From the NCBI GenBank assembly GCA_963837805.1, contig CAWIOU010000023.1:434001-498000 (forward strand): a DNA stretch of 64,000 nucleotides, written 5' to 3'. The stretch is from Bog-756 sp963837805. Its GTDB lineage: Bacteria; Actinomycetota; Acidimicrobiia; Acidimicrobiales; RAAP-2. The first letter of the stretch is position 1. Every line of letters starts with the position of its first letter. Below the pieces are notes generated by a model that saw nothing but the letters and a program-made list of their open reading frames with translations, was not told the DNA's origin and searched no databases. Below are positions 43,807-52,772 of the stretch, in pieces. The position numbers and the translations under genes were made by a program.

Positions 43807-45420
43807 TCAGGCGGCCCCGAGGAACGAGGCTCCGAAGGCGAAGGTTCCACCGTCCAGCGAGAACAGCCAGTACCCACCGGTCGCCCGGTCGACGCACAGA
43901 CCACCGACCGGGGCGTTGAGCGACTCCGCCGAAACCGAGCCGCGGAACGTGGCCGAGCCGTAGGAGAAGACGCCTCCGTCGGCGGTCACCTCCCAGTACC
44001 CCTGACCGCTGGGCGCCGAGCCGATGCCGACGACGGAGTCGCCCACATCCGAGATGGAGGGCGATCCCAGCCTCGGGGCGCCCCCGAAGGCGAACACGCT
44101 GCCGTCCCGGGCCACCTCCCAGTACCCGCCGGTGACGGGGTCGAGGGCCATGCCCACCATGGGCTGGGCGAGGGGTTGTCCGCCCATCGAGCCGGCGAAG
44201 CGGGCATCACCGAAGGTGAAGACGCCGCCGTCGCTGGCCACCTCCCAGTAGCCCCTCCCGTCGGCCGTGGCCACCAGCCCCACGATCGGGGCGTTGAGGG
44301 CGTTGCCACCCATCGAACCGTGGAACTGGGCGGCGCCGAAGGCGAACACGCCGCCGTCGCTGGCCACCTCCCAGTAGCCCGGTCCGTTGGGCGCGGCCAC
44401 GATCTCGACGATCGGCGCATTGAGGTGGAGACCCGCCGTCGATCCTTCATTGGTCACCGCACCCTCGGTGGCGATCTGCCCTTGGGAGTTGGCCGACCAG
44501 TACCCGGTCCCCTCCGCATTCGAGGCCATGGCCACCACCGGGGCCGGCAGGGAGCCGACGGACGAGAAGGCGACCGGAGGGGTGACGGCCATCTGGTTCG
44601 AGGGCATCGAGCTCCCGACCGCGTTGATGGCCTTGACCGTGAAGTAGTACGTCGTGCCCAGGGTGAGATGGCTGACCGTGTAGCTCCGGCCCTGGACCGG
44701 CCGGCTGCCGTTGACCGGCGTCACATACTGGGCACCGGGAAGGGTCCCCACGAAGAGGTCGTACCCGGTGACGGGGGACGTTCCGTCATTGGTGGGCGCG
44801 GCCCAGGTGACCCGCGAACCCTTCCGTCCCGACGTCGCCCCTACGAGGGTCGGCGCGCCGGGGGGGGCGGTTCCGGAAGGGATCGGAGAGGACGAATGGA
44901 TGATCGGGGCGGCCAGCGTCGGGACGGCCGACGAACCTCGGGAAGCGGCCGCCGCGGCGCCGGAGGCGGACCCGGTCCTCTTCGCTTTCCGCACGTGCCG
45001 CTTGGCCTTGTGCGTGGCGTGCTTCGCCTTGGCGGTCTTCTTGGAACCGGATTTCCGCTGATCGGCCGTGGCCAGGGCTATCGCCTTGCGGTACTCGGTC
45101 GCCCTCGAGCTCTTGTGTTTCGTCTTGGTCGTGGTGGTCGACTTGGTCGCCTTGTGGGTCCGCTTGGCCGCAGCACGGTGTTTACTCTCGTTCCCGTGGC
45201 GCAGCTTGGCCCGGTAGGCGGCGGCAGCCTCAGTGGCATGGAGTCCGCCGTGCTTCTTCCCCGGAGCGGGATTCTGCAGTGCGAAGGCGGCGCCGACCCC
45301 GAGCAGTGCGACGACGGCGATGGTTGCGCCGAGCATGAGACCGGCCCGCCTGTCGGGCACCGAGCCTTCACCGACGAGCCACATGGACCACTGCTTCAAG
45401 CCCTGTGCCCACTTCTTCAT
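43807..45420 (-). CDS. Membrane-anchored exported protein with fibronectin III and GYW-DGG repeats
   Basis: 537 residues. Short cytoplasmic start, membrane helix at 29-49, very basic stalk (54-148, Lys/His/Arg-rich, e.g. THKATKSTTTTKTKHK), a fibronectin type III domain (186-282, ending in TYYFTVKAINAVG), then six repeats of ~39 residues from about 293 to the end. Each repeat has the form GYWEVASDGGVFAFG...GSMGG..LNAPIVG, a likely beta-propeller blade. ATG 45420 has GAAGGGG at correct spacing. The same repeats form the C-terminus of the protein at 53.3-55.0 kb. The role is probably surface or wall binding; the basic stalk may lie on acidic wall polymers. Inferred from layout only. Confidence 0.8.
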   Translation of the reverse strand: MKKWAQGLKQWSMWLVGEGSVPDRRAGLMLGATIAVVALLGVGAAFALQNPAPGKKHGGLHATEAAAAYRAKLRHGNESKHRAAAKRTHKATKSTTTTKTKHKSSRATEYRKAIALATADQRKSGSKKTAKAKHATHKAKRHVRKAKRTGSASGAAAAASRGSSAVPTLAAPIIHSSSPIPSGTAPPGAPTLVGATSGRKGSRVTWAAPTNDGTSPVTGYDLFVGTLPGAQYVTPVNGSRPVQGRSYTVSHLTLGTTYYFTVKAINAVGSSMPSNQMAVTPPVAFSSVGSLPAPVVAMASNAEGTGYWSANSQGQIATEGAVTNEGSTAGLHLNAPIVEIVAAPNGPGYWEVASDGGVFAFGAAQFHGSMGGNALNAPIVGLVATADGRGYWEVASDGGVFTFGDARFAGSMGGQPLAQPMVGMALDPVTGGYWEVARDGSVFAFGGAPRLGSPSISDVGDSVVGIGSAPSGQGYWEVTADGGVFSYGSATFRGSVSAESLNAPVGGLCVDRATGGYWLFSLDGGTFAFGASFLGAA

Positions 45421-45703
45421 GAAAGGCCCCTTCGTCGCGACATCGGCCACTCTCGGTACGACCCGACCGCCCACACCCGTCGTCCATCCGACGCTGTGGG
45501 AGGAACCCCCCAATTCGGCGTGGCACCGACGAGCCCCGAGCTACGGCAAGTATAGCCATCGGGTCGGTCATTTCGGCAGTCGCGCCGGCATGCTGGCCGA
45601 TCGACGAAGCCGTGAACAGGAGGTACGTCGTGACCGATCACGATGATCCCGTCACTCACCGCCACCGGACGACCACCGACCGGCACCCGACCCGGTGCCC
45701 GGG

Positions 45704-46054
45704 TCAGCGGGGACCGGTGAGCTGGTTCTCCTCGTCGACGAAGACCACGGACGGCTGGTGGAGCGGGATCTCCGCGTCCTCCACATCCACGTAGGTCACG
45801 ACGATCACGAGATCACCGACCTGGGCCAGCCTGGCCGCGGCCCCGTTGAGACAGATCTGCCCATCGGTCCCCTCGATGGCGTAGGTCTCGAAGCGGGCGC
45901 CGTTCATCAGGTTGTAGACGGACACCTGCTCGTTCGGAACGATGTCGGCCGCCTTCATCAGGGTCGGGTCGATGGAGATGGAGCCGACGTAGTTGAGATC
46001 GGCGTCGGTGACCCGCGCCCGATGGATCTTGCCGTTCAACACCCGTCGTCGCAT
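45704..46054 (-). CDS. panD: Aspartate 1-decarboxylase
   Basis: 116 residues, a full-length PanD proenzyme. It makes beta-alanine from L-aspartate for pantothenate and CoA. The self-processing site Gly24-Ser25 is present in LNYVGSIS, producing the pyruvoyl group on the alpha chain; Lys9 and Tyr-containing NYVG match the family. GAGGAGGG lies upstream of ATG 46054. The 283-bp spacer to the repeat-protein gene downstream holds nothing I recognise. Its beta-alanine could also feed the omega-amino acid route next door, but PanD is usually anabolic. Confidence 0.93.
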   Translation of the reverse strand: MRRRVLNGKIHRARVTDADLNYVGSISIDPTLMKAADIVPNEQVSVYNLMNGARFETYAIEGTDGQICLNGAAARLAQVGDLVIVVTYVDVEDAEIPLHQPSVVFVDEENQLTGPR

Positions 46055-46269
46055 GGCCCGTCCCTCCTCTCACGTTTCCTACCCGTCGGCCCCTCGGATC
46101 CGGTCACCGCTCCCTGGCCAGCGTAATCGGAACCCCCGGTGTCGTCGGACCGCTCATCGGGTTCTCCGCTGACGGCAACGAGGCCCGGCCGGCGGATACC
46201 GACAGCGCTCCGATGGTCAGGTGCCTACGCTTGGCGCGGTACTGGCAACCCTCGCAGAGGAAGGTCTCG

Positions 46270-46665
46270 GTGGCCCACGAGTTCGAACTGTCCGATCTGA
46301 TCCCGGCGAGTCCCCAGACCATCTACGAGGCCTGGATGTCGAGCGCCGGTCACAGCGCCATGACCGGTTCGCCGGCCGTCGTCGACCCCGAGGTCGGTGG
46401 CGTCTTCGAAGCGTGGGACGGGTACATCACCGGTCGCACCGTTCTCCTCGAGCCCGGGCACCGGATCGTCCAATCGTGGAGGACATCGGAGTTCTCCGAA
46501 GGTGAAGGGGACTCGCAGATCGACGTCGGGCTCGAGCCCGACGACCAGGGGACCAGGATCACCATCCGCCACACCGGTGTCCCCGACGGCCACTTCAGCT
46601 ACGAGCGGGACGGATGGGAGGAGCACTACTTCGAACCGATGCGGAGATACTTCTCGTCCCGGTGA
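46270..46665 (+). CDS. SRPBCC/AHSA1-like protein
   Basis: 131 residues of the Aha1/START-like helix-grip fold: FELSDLIPASPQTIYEAWMSSAGHSAMTG, then GGVFEAWDGYITGRTVLLEPGHRIVQSWR, and the C-terminal helix GWEEHYFEPMRRYF. Stand-alone AHSA1 proteins bind hydrophobic molecules; no catalytic role is implied. The start GTG 46270 is preceded by AGAGGAAGG and gives the conserved VAHEFELSD beginning, so the upstream part of the frame is not used. It diverges from panD. Confidence 0.75.
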   Translation: MAHEFELSDLIPASPQTIYEAWMSSAGHSAMTGSPAVVDPEVGGVFEAWDGYITGRTVLLEPGHRIVQSWRTSEFSEGEGDSQIDVGLEPDDQGTRITIRHTGVPDGHFSYERDGWEEHYFEPMRRYFSSR

Positions 46666-46784
46666 GCATCGGGCGCGTCCCGTGGGCGCGGGGCCTACGA
46701 CGGCGCCGACCGGGCCACGCCGACCGTCCGCCCGACTCCTCCGCTCGGACACGGCCGTTCCGACACGTCCGCGCCGGCACCTCG

Positions 46785-47324
46785 CTACCCGATGGGACGG
46801 AGGCACACGTAGACGTGGCTCGGACCGGCGTCGCTCGGGTCGTCGGACTCGAGCGCTCCCGACCAGTCCCGCCGGAACCCGGCTTTCTCGAGGGCCCGCC
46901 ATGACTGTCGATTGGCCTGCTGGACGGCCACGACGACGGCCTCCAGGTCCGGGTACCGGTCCCAGGTCCCGAGGACGAAGTCGCCGATGACCCGTGGGCC
47001 GAGCCCTCGTCCCACCCGGAACCGGTCCCCGATCAGGTAGTCGATGCCGGCCGCCGGTCGTGGGGCGGTGCCGACCGCGACCGTCCGGTCCCAGGCCTCG
47101 TTCTCGTCGAAGCGGTAGCGCTGGATCAACCCGATGGGCAACCCGTCCTCCTCGATCACGAAGGCCTCGGTGGGGTCCTCTCCGTCCACCAGCGGTCCGA
47201 AGTCGGCCTCCACCGCAGCCCGGTCGTGCCCGTGGCGCCACCATTGTGCGACATGAGGGGCGGCCAGCCACTCCGAGAGACGTGGGAAATCGGATCGCTC
47301 GAGCCGGCGGAAGGCAGTGGCCAT
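46785..47324 (-). CDS. GNAT acetyltransferase, AAC(6')-like
   Basis: 179 residues of the GNAT fold that transfers acetyl from acetyl-CoA to an amine. It begins MATAFRRLERSDFPRLSEWL, has PHVAQWWRHG and IGLIQRYRF, both matching the aminoglycoside 6'-N-acetyltransferase layout, then GIDYLIGD and the CoA-binding LGPRVIGDFV, followed by NRQSWRALEKAGF. A drug substrate is possible, but many genome members act on other amines. ATG 47324 is the start. It diverges from the nucleosidase gene with only 72 bp between starts. Confidence 0.78.
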   Translation of the reverse strand: MATAFRRLERSDFPRLSEWLAAPHVAQWWRHGHDRAAVEADFGPLVDGEDPTEAFVIEEDGLPIGLIQRYRFDENEAWDRTVAVGTAPRPAAGIDYLIGDRFRVGRGLGPRVIGDFVLGTWDRYPDLEAVVVAVQQANRQSWRALEKAGFRRDWSGALESDDPSDAGPSHVYVCLRPIG

Positions 47325-47396
47325 GGGGTCAGGATGCCAACATCCGACCCGGTGGTCGAACCGGCACCGGCCGCCGCCATCGGGCAAGCTGGGGCG

Positions 47397-48101
47397 GTGA
47401 GTGCGATTCGCCGGGCCTTGGTCCTGGCCCCCATGGCCATGGAGCTCAGGCCGATCGTCAAACGGCTCGGTGCCCGCCCATCGACGGTGGGAGGAATCAA
47501 GGTGTTCGAGGGCCGTCGGGGCTCGGTCGAGATCATCGTCGCCCAGATCGGGGTCGGGCCGGAGATGGCCGCCGCCGCCACCCGGCGTCTGCTCGATCAA
47601 TTCAGCGTCGACCACGTCGTGGTCAGTGGCATCGCCGGCGGGATCCATGCCACCTCGACGATCGGCAGGGTGATCATGCCCGAGGTCGTTCTCGACGTGA
47701 GGTCGGGCCAGGAGTACCGCCCGTTCCCGCTGGGCGGAACCGCGCTGGACGGGAAGGTGGGGACGGCCGACGAACTCATCGTGGATCCGTCGCGCCTGGC
47801 CGGGCTGGTCGAGCAGGGCGTCGTCGCCCTCGAGATGGAGTCGACAGGGGTGGGCTCGGTCTGTGAGAGCCGGAGCGTGCCGTGGACCGTGGTCCGGGTG
47901 ATCAGCGATCGTCCGGACGACGGGTACACCGATCCCTCCGTGCTCGGCACCCTCCGGCCCGACGGCTCCGCCGACCTCCGGGCCGCGCTCCGGCTGATGG
48001 CGGCCAAGCCGACCCGGATCCCGGGATTGGTGCGACTGGGCCGCGACTCCTCCTCGGCTGCGGTGAAGGCGGCGAGGACCACGCTCGAAGCTCTTGCCTG
48101 A
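47397..48101 (+). CDS. Purine/uridine phosphorylase-family nucleosidase
   Basis: 234 residues of the PNP_UDP_1/MTAN fold. VLAPMAMELRPIVKRLGA (with the 'MAME/L' acid motif), VVAQIGVGPEMAAA-like phosphate loop region, VVSGIAGGIHA, and GVVALEMESTGVGSVCESRSVPWTVVRVISD, where the Glu-Met-Glu ribose-binding motif and catalytic Asp are seen. Likely hydrolase of S-adenosylhomocysteine, methylthioadenosine or a futalosine-type nucleoside. GTG 47397 is used. The last bases overlap the start of the MFS gene by eight, suggesting joint expression. Confidence 0.78.
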   Translation: MSAIRRALVLAPMAMELRPIVKRLGARPSTVGGIKVFEGRRGSVEIIVAQIGVGPEMAAAATRRLLDQFSVDHVVVSGIAGGIHATSTIGRVIMPEVVLDVRSGQEYRPFPLGGTALDGKVGTADELIVDPSRLAGLVEQGVVALEMESTGVGSVCESRSVPWTVVRVISDRPDDGYTDPSVLGTLRPDGSADLRAALRLMAAKPTRIPGLVRLGRDSSSAAVKAARTTLEALA

Positions 48102-49380
48102 CCCCGGGCCGGACGGCGACCCGAACTCGACCGATTCCGGCGCCGAGGACGTCGAAGACGCGTTCCTCGAGGGTGACCGGGTCCTCGAAGTGGGCGGGGC
48201 CAGAGCGGCGCTCGGCTACCCGGTCTTCCGCCGCATCTACCTGTCCGCGCTCACCTCCAACATCGGCAGCTGGATGCAGACCGTCGTGCTGGCGGCGTTC
48301 GTCTTCAACATCACCGGATCGTCGACCGATGTCGGGTTGATGACGCTGGCCCAGCTGGGACCGCTCTTCCTGCTCTCCCCGATCGGCGGCATGGCGGCCG
48401 ACCGATTCGACCGGCGCACCCTGCTCGTCGTGGTGACGGTGGAACAGACGCTGGTGGCACTCATCATCGCCCGGTTGACCGATGCCCATGATCCGAGGAT
48501 CGGAGCCCTCTTCGCCGCCGTCCTGGCCGGCGGCATCGGACAGGCGTTCTACGCACCCACCTTCTCGGCCCTGATCCCGACCCTGGTCGAACGCAAGGAC
48601 CTGCCCGGCGCCATCTCCCTCAACTCCGCCAACATGAACCTCTCCCGGGTGATCGGTCCGGCCATCGGCGGAGTCCTCTACGCCAAGGTGGGCGCCTCGT
48701 GGGCCTTCGTCGTCAACGCCGCCTCCTATCTGGCCTTGATCTGGGCGCTCGCCACCGTTCGACTGCCCGTTCATCACCGGGCCGAGGAACAGGGGTGGCG
48801 ACGGATCCTCGACGGGTTCGACGTAGCCCGCCGGGACCGGGTCGTCGGCCGCTGCCTGACCACCATGGTGCTCTTCTCGTTTTTCTGTCTCCCGATCGCC
48901 GTGTTGATGCCGGTCCTCGCCCACAACGAACTCGGGATCGGTGCCAGCACCATCGCCTACGGCCTCCTCTATGCCACCTTCGGCACCGGCGCCGTCATCG
49001 GCGCCCTCTCGATCGGCACGTTCCTCGCCGGGCAGCAGCTCGAACGGGTGGTCCGCTTCGGGATCGGCGGCTACGCGGTCACCCTGGCCGTGTTCGGCCT
49101 CCTGCGGAGCCCCGGGCCGGCCTACCCCGTCGTGTTCCTCCTCGGTCTGTTCTACTTCGTGACGGTGACGTCGCTCGCCACCGTGCTCCAGAAGCGACTC
49201 GACGACTCCGTGCGCGGCCGGGTCATGGCCCTCTGGGTGATGGCCTTCGGAGGCACGGTTCCCCTCGGGGCCATCGTCGCCGGTCCGCTCAGTGAACGGT
49301 TCAGCATCTCGGCCGTGGTCCTGGCCGGCGCCGTCGTCGCCGCGGCACTGGTCTTCTACGCCAATCTCCACGAGCGCTGA
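48094..49380 (+). CDS. MFS exporter (EntS-like)
   Basis: 428 residues with twelve helices. N-terminal acidic tail (~35 residues) before YPVFRRIYLSALTSNIGSWMQTVVLAAFVF, the first helices of the EntS/Bacillus YfiS-like MFS branch. Motif A appears as GGMAADRFDRRTLLV. The FAPTFSALIPTLVERKDLPGAISLNSANMNLSRVIGPAIGG segment, in part, is typical of this branch, which exports siderophores or drugs. TTG 48094 overlaps the nucleosidase by eight bases. The substrate is unknown. Confidence 0.85.
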   Translation: MPDPGPDGDPNSTDSGAEDVEDAFLEGDRVLEVGGARAALGYPVFRRIYLSALTSNIGSWMQTVVLAAFVFNITGSSTDVGLMTLAQLGPLFLLSPIGGMAADRFDRRTLLVVVTVEQTLVALIIARLTDAHDPRIGALFAAVLAGGIGQAFYAPTFSALIPTLVERKDLPGAISLNSANMNLSRVIGPAIGGVLYAKVGASWAFVVNAASYLALIWALATVRLPVHHRAEEQGWRRILDGFDVARRDRVVGRCLTTMVLFSFFCLPIAVLMPVLAHNELGIGASTIAYGLLYATFGTGAVIGALSIGTFLAGQQLERVVRFGIGGYAVTLAVFGLLRSPGPAYPVVFLLGLFYFVTVTSLATVLQKRLDDSVRGRVMALWVMAFGGTVPLGAIVAGPLSERFSISAVVLAGAVVAAALVFYANLHER

Positions 49381-49413
49381 CCGGGAGCGGAACCCGGTGC
49401 GCCGTGGTATGCC

Positions 49414-51063
49414 ATGCCCGTGAGTTTTCCGCTGGCTCCGTTCCCGCCCCGGACCGGCTCGCGGGGCATGGTCTGTGCCGCCGACCAGTTGGCATCGATC
49501 GCCGGCGTCGGTGCCCTCGAGCGGGGAGGGACGGCCGCCGACGCCGCCGTGGCTGCGGCCGCGGTCATGGCCGTGACCAGTCCGCACCTGTGCGGCATGG
49601 GCGGGGACCTCCTGGCCATGGTCAGCGCGGCCGGATCCGAACCCGAGGCCCTGCTGGCCGTCGGCCGCGCCGGTTCGGGCGTCGACCCGGCGCGGATGCG
49701 GGCCGAGGGCCATTCGGTCATGGCCCTCCGCGGTGACGCCCGCAGTATCACGGTACCGGGCGCGGTCGACGGCTGGCTGGCCCTCCACGATCGGTACGGG
49801 CGGCTCCCACTGGGCACGGTGCTCGGTCCGGCCATCGAACTGGCCGAAGACGGGTTCGTGGCCTCCATCCTGCTCGCCCTGTCCAGCCACCTCGTCGCCG
49901 GGGTCCCCGGCGCCGACCAGCTCTGCCCGAACGGGCCGCTCCAGCCCGGCGACCGGGTACGGCTCCCAGGAATCGCCCGGACCCTCCGCGGCATCGCCGA
50001 CGGAGGGCGCGATGCGTTCTACCGGGGTGAGTTCGGAGGCGCCCTGGTCGACCTGGGTCAAGGCATCTTCTCGACTCCGGATCTCCAACACTCGGTCGCC
50101 GACTGGTGCGAGCCGCTCCGACTCGAGGTGTGGGGGCACCGACTGTGGACCGTCCCGCCCCCGTCCCAGGGCTACCTCACCCTGGCCAGCAGCAGGGTGG
50201 CCGAACACCTCGGCATCGGGAGCGACCCGTCGGATCCGCTCTGGGCCCATCTGGTGGTCGAAGCGTCACGAGCCGCCGGCTACGACCGTCCGATGGTGCT
50301 CCACGACGGAGCCGACGGGCCGGCCCTCCTGGCCGACGACCGGCTGCGCGTCGGTGCCGGCCGGGTCCGACCCGACCGCACGGCCGGGCCCGACGTCGGG
50401 CCGCCCCTCGGTGCGCAAGCCGGCACCCAGGTCCCCCGCCTGGGCGACGGGGACACCACGCATCTGTGTGCCATCGATGCCGACGGTCTGGGGATCTCGC
50501 TCACCCAGTCCAACGCGCTCGACTTCGGATCCCATCTCGTCGCCGGGACGACCGGGATCTTCCTCCACAATCGCGGGGTGGGCTTCTCCCTCGAGGAGGG
50601 CCATCCGGCCGAGCTCGGTCCCCGCCGCAGGCCGCCCCACACGCTGTCCCCGATGCTCGCCACCACGCCCGGCGGATCGCTCACCCATCTGGTCGGGGCC
50701 ATGGGCGGCGACGCCCAGCCCCAGATCCTCCTCCAGCTCCTGGCCCGGATGCTCCCGGGCGGCCAGGATCCGTCGACCGCGGTGGCCGGGGCCCGGTTGG
50801 CGCTGGATGCACCGTCGGCGGGACCGTTCCGGCTGTGGTGGGGAGACGACCTGATGGTGCGCGTCGAAGCCCATGCTCCGCCCGGATGGCTGGACGGCCT
50901 CCGGGATCGGGGGCATCACGCCGAGCTGATCAGCGCCTTCGATCCGGTGGTCGTCGGGTGCGCCCAGATCATCGAGGTGGTGGGAGGGGCGGACGACCCG
51001 GCCAGGCACTACGTCGGCGCCGCCGATCCACGGAGCCCGGAGGGCGGGTCGGCAGGGCGGTAG
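49414..51063 (+). CDS. ggt: Gamma-glutamyltransferase
   Basis: 549 residues. N-terminal nucleophile hydrolase that self-cleaves before the catalytic Thr; the cleavage site GDTTHLCAIDADG gives Thr348. The large-subunit block GGTAADAAVAAAAVMAV and CGMGGDLLAMV are typical; the small subunit shows SNALDFGSHLVAGTTGIFLHN and the MGGDAQPQILLQLL block. The MGGDA ending of the substrate loop is a little altered from classical MGGQ. No signal peptide is visible, so it may be cytoplasmic. It could act on glutathione-like compounds, cephalosporin side chains or gamma-glutamyl amines made in polyamine breakdown. Start ATG 49414. Confidence 0.85.
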   Translation: MPVSFPLAPFPPRTGSRGMVCAADQLASIAGVGALERGGTAADAAVAAAAVMAVTSPHLCGMGGDLLAMVSAAGSEPEALLAVGRAGSGVDPARMRAEGHSVMALRGDARSITVPGAVDGWLALHDRYGRLPLGTVLGPAIELAEDGFVASILLALSSHLVAGVPGADQLCPNGPLQPGDRVRLPGIARTLRGIADGGRDAFYRGEFGGALVDLGQGIFSTPDLQHSVADWCEPLRLEVWGHRLWTVPPPSQGYLTLASSRVAEHLGIGSDPSDPLWAHLVVEASRAAGYDRPMVLHDGADGPALLADDRLRVGAGRVRPDRTAGPDVGPPLGAQAGTQVPRLGDGDTTHLCAIDADGLGISLTQSNALDFGSHLVAGTTGIFLHNRGVGFSLEEGHPAELGPRRRPPHTLSPMLATTPGGSLTHLVGAMGGDAQPQILLQLLARMLPGGQDPSTAVAGARLALDAPSAGPFRLWWGDDLMVRVEAHAPPGWLDGLRDRGHHAELISAFDPVVVGCAQIIEVVGGADDPARHYVGAADPRSPEGGSAGR

Positions 51064-51101
51064 GCCGGGCACCGACGTTCGCCGATGGCGAAGTCCTTGA
51101 C

Positions 51102-51459
51102 ATGATGATGACCGTGCTGGCCATGACGACCGAGCAGTTCGAGGGGTTGGTGGCCGACGCCCTCGACGGCATCCCCGCCGCGCTCGGGGAGGGCCATGGA
51201 GAACGTCGCCGTCCTGGTGGACGACCAGAGTCCCGCCGGACCGCTGTACGGGCTGTACGAGGGGGTCCCGCTCACCCGGCGGGGCAACCACTACTCGGCG
51301 TCGGCGCCCGATCGCATCACGATCTACATGGCGACGATCTGCGCATCCTGTCGGACCCGGTGGGAAGTCGTCGAGCTGGTTCGAAAGACGGTGATCCACG
51401 AGGTCGGGCACCATTTCGGCATCGACGACCGACGCCTCGGGGAACTGGGCTGGGGGTAA
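51102..51459 (+). CDS. Zincin-like metallopeptidase (one frameshift)
   Basis: About 119 residues when joined. First part: MTTEQFEGLVADALDGIPAALGEG; second part in another frame: MENVAVLVDDQSPAGPLYG ... LPDRITIY-like DRITIYMATICASC and the zinc motif VIHEVGHHFGIDD (HExxH plus third ligand Asp). This is the complete layout of the small actinobacterial zincin family with PF06262 sequence. The break lies at GGG 51191-51193; deleting one G joins GLGE-A to MENVAV. Total length 3n+1 agrees with one inserted base. The start is ATG 51102 or ATG 51123 (MTTEQF). Its function in the cell is unknown. Confidence 0.75.
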
Positions 51460-51551
51460 GTCGCCGCCTCGCCCACCGGGCATCGGGCCGGCCGGCCCGG
51501 ATAGGCTCGTTCCCGGCCAGGGGACGGCCACCCGACCGCAAGGGAGACAGC

Positions 51552-51833
51552 ATGGACGCTGAAGGGTGGTATCAGGACCCGTTCCGGCTGCACGAGGCCC
51601 GTTGGATCTCCGACGGCACGGCCACCGCGCTGGTGCGCGACGGTGGAACCGAGTCGCAGGACCCCCCGCCGAGCGCCACCTTCACCGGTGAGCTGGTGCC
51701 CGTTGCCGAGGATGCTCCGGCCGACGGGGAAGACCTGCGACGGGCCGACGACGAGGAGCCCGACGCCATCTTCGATCCGAACGCCGCCGTCGGCGCGGTC
51801 TGGGACACCTTCGGCGAGAGCGGCGGGGACTGA
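51552..51833 (+). CDS. Small DUF2510-like protein, unknown function
   Basis: 93 residues. Begins GWYQDPFRLHEARWISDGTATALVRDGG, which resembles the DUF2510 pattern 'GWYxDP...RWxDG.xT' found at the start of many actinobacterial membrane proteins, but here the rest is only an acidic tail (EDAPADGEDLRRADDEEPDA) with no helix. GGGAGA is ten bases before ATG 51552. It lies between the zincin and the SGNH gene, on the same strand as ggt. I know of no function for stand-alone copies. Confidence 0.65.
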   Translation: MDAEGWYQDPFRLHEARWISDGTATALVRDGGTESQDPPPSATFTGELVPVAEDAPADGEDLRRADDEEPDAIFDPNAAVGAVWDTFGESGGD

Positions 51834-51895
51834 CCGCCGGTCGCCACGCCCTCGCCGCCCCGTCGGGTGAAGCCGAGCAGCGCGTGGCCGGCGGC

Positions 51896-52772
51896 TCAGG
51901 CCTGTGCCGCCACCAGATTGGCGAGAGCCTGGGCCCCGGGCCCGTCGATGGGCAGGTGGGTGCCATCGGAGTACAGCCAGCCGGGGTTCTGCGAGGCCAG
52001 CCCGTTCCAATCGGCCAGGACGGTGTTCGGGTACTGCTGGACTCCGGCGGCCAGCACCGCGTTGTTGGGGTCCTGCCAGGGCCGGTCGACGTAGATGTTG
52101 ACGAACACCACGCCGCGATGCACCTGACAGCACACCCATCATCGAAGCGACATCGGCACTCGAGATGGGCCCGTTGGTGGAAAGTCCGACGATGACGACA
52201 GCACCGAGCTGACCCTCCGACTTGAGCTGCTGGAGGACGGCCTCCCCGGCCGACCACTGCTCGCTCACCGCCGCCTGCACGTTGATACCCGGGATGTCCT
52301 GCTGGAGCGGGGTCTGGTAGTCGAGCATCACCGAGTCGCCGACCGCGGTCACCTGACCGGCATTGAACCCCGGCCCCGGTGCCGGGAGCGGCGGGGAGGT
52401 GATCGGGCCGTGGGCCCCCGTACCGGGCGGTGGCGACGCCACCGGGGATGGAGCATTCGTGGTCGGGACCGAGGTCGTGGGAGGTGCCGGCGATGTCGTC
52501 GTGATGCGGGGAGTGGTCGTGGTCCGGGGGACGGTGACCGGCACGGTCGTCGGCATCCTCGTGGTCGGCGAAACGGTCGCCGTCCGCTGATCCGGGCCGG
52601 TCGTCGGGGCTGACGCCTTGCCCGAACCGGCCACGGCATACACGGCCACGGCGACGGCCACGGCGACCGCGCCCACCAGGGCCACCACGCCGGCCTGCCA
52701 CCATGGCGACCGCCCGGGGGTCGGTGGTCCGGTCTCTGACGGGGGGCCGGATGTCGGGCTGTCGAGGCTCAT
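51896..52772 (-). CDS. SGNH-hydrolase-domain exported protein (one frameshift)
   Basis: About 292 residues when joined. A membrane helix near 28-48, a Thr/Pro-rich extracellular linker (TTTTPRITTTSPAPP) and a C-terminal SGNH domain. Block I GDSVMLD (Ser), block III GLSTNGPIS (Asn) and block V DGTHLP (Asp, His) are visible. Such domains in actinobacterial exported or acyltransferase-3-linked proteins remove or transfer O-acetyl groups on polysaccharides. The frame breaks near 52115-52130; VLSG is continued by VHRGVVFVNIYVDRPW in the other frame and length 3n+1 fits one inserted base. A true acyltransferase-3 domain is missing. Confidence 0.75.

Noticed and set aside
45612..45794. Plus-strand small gene with a perfect AGGAGGT before GTG
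   Set aside because: The Shine-Dalgarno-like sequence is good, but the 50-odd codons are His/Thr/Arg-rich and overlap panD in antisense; no family resemblance.
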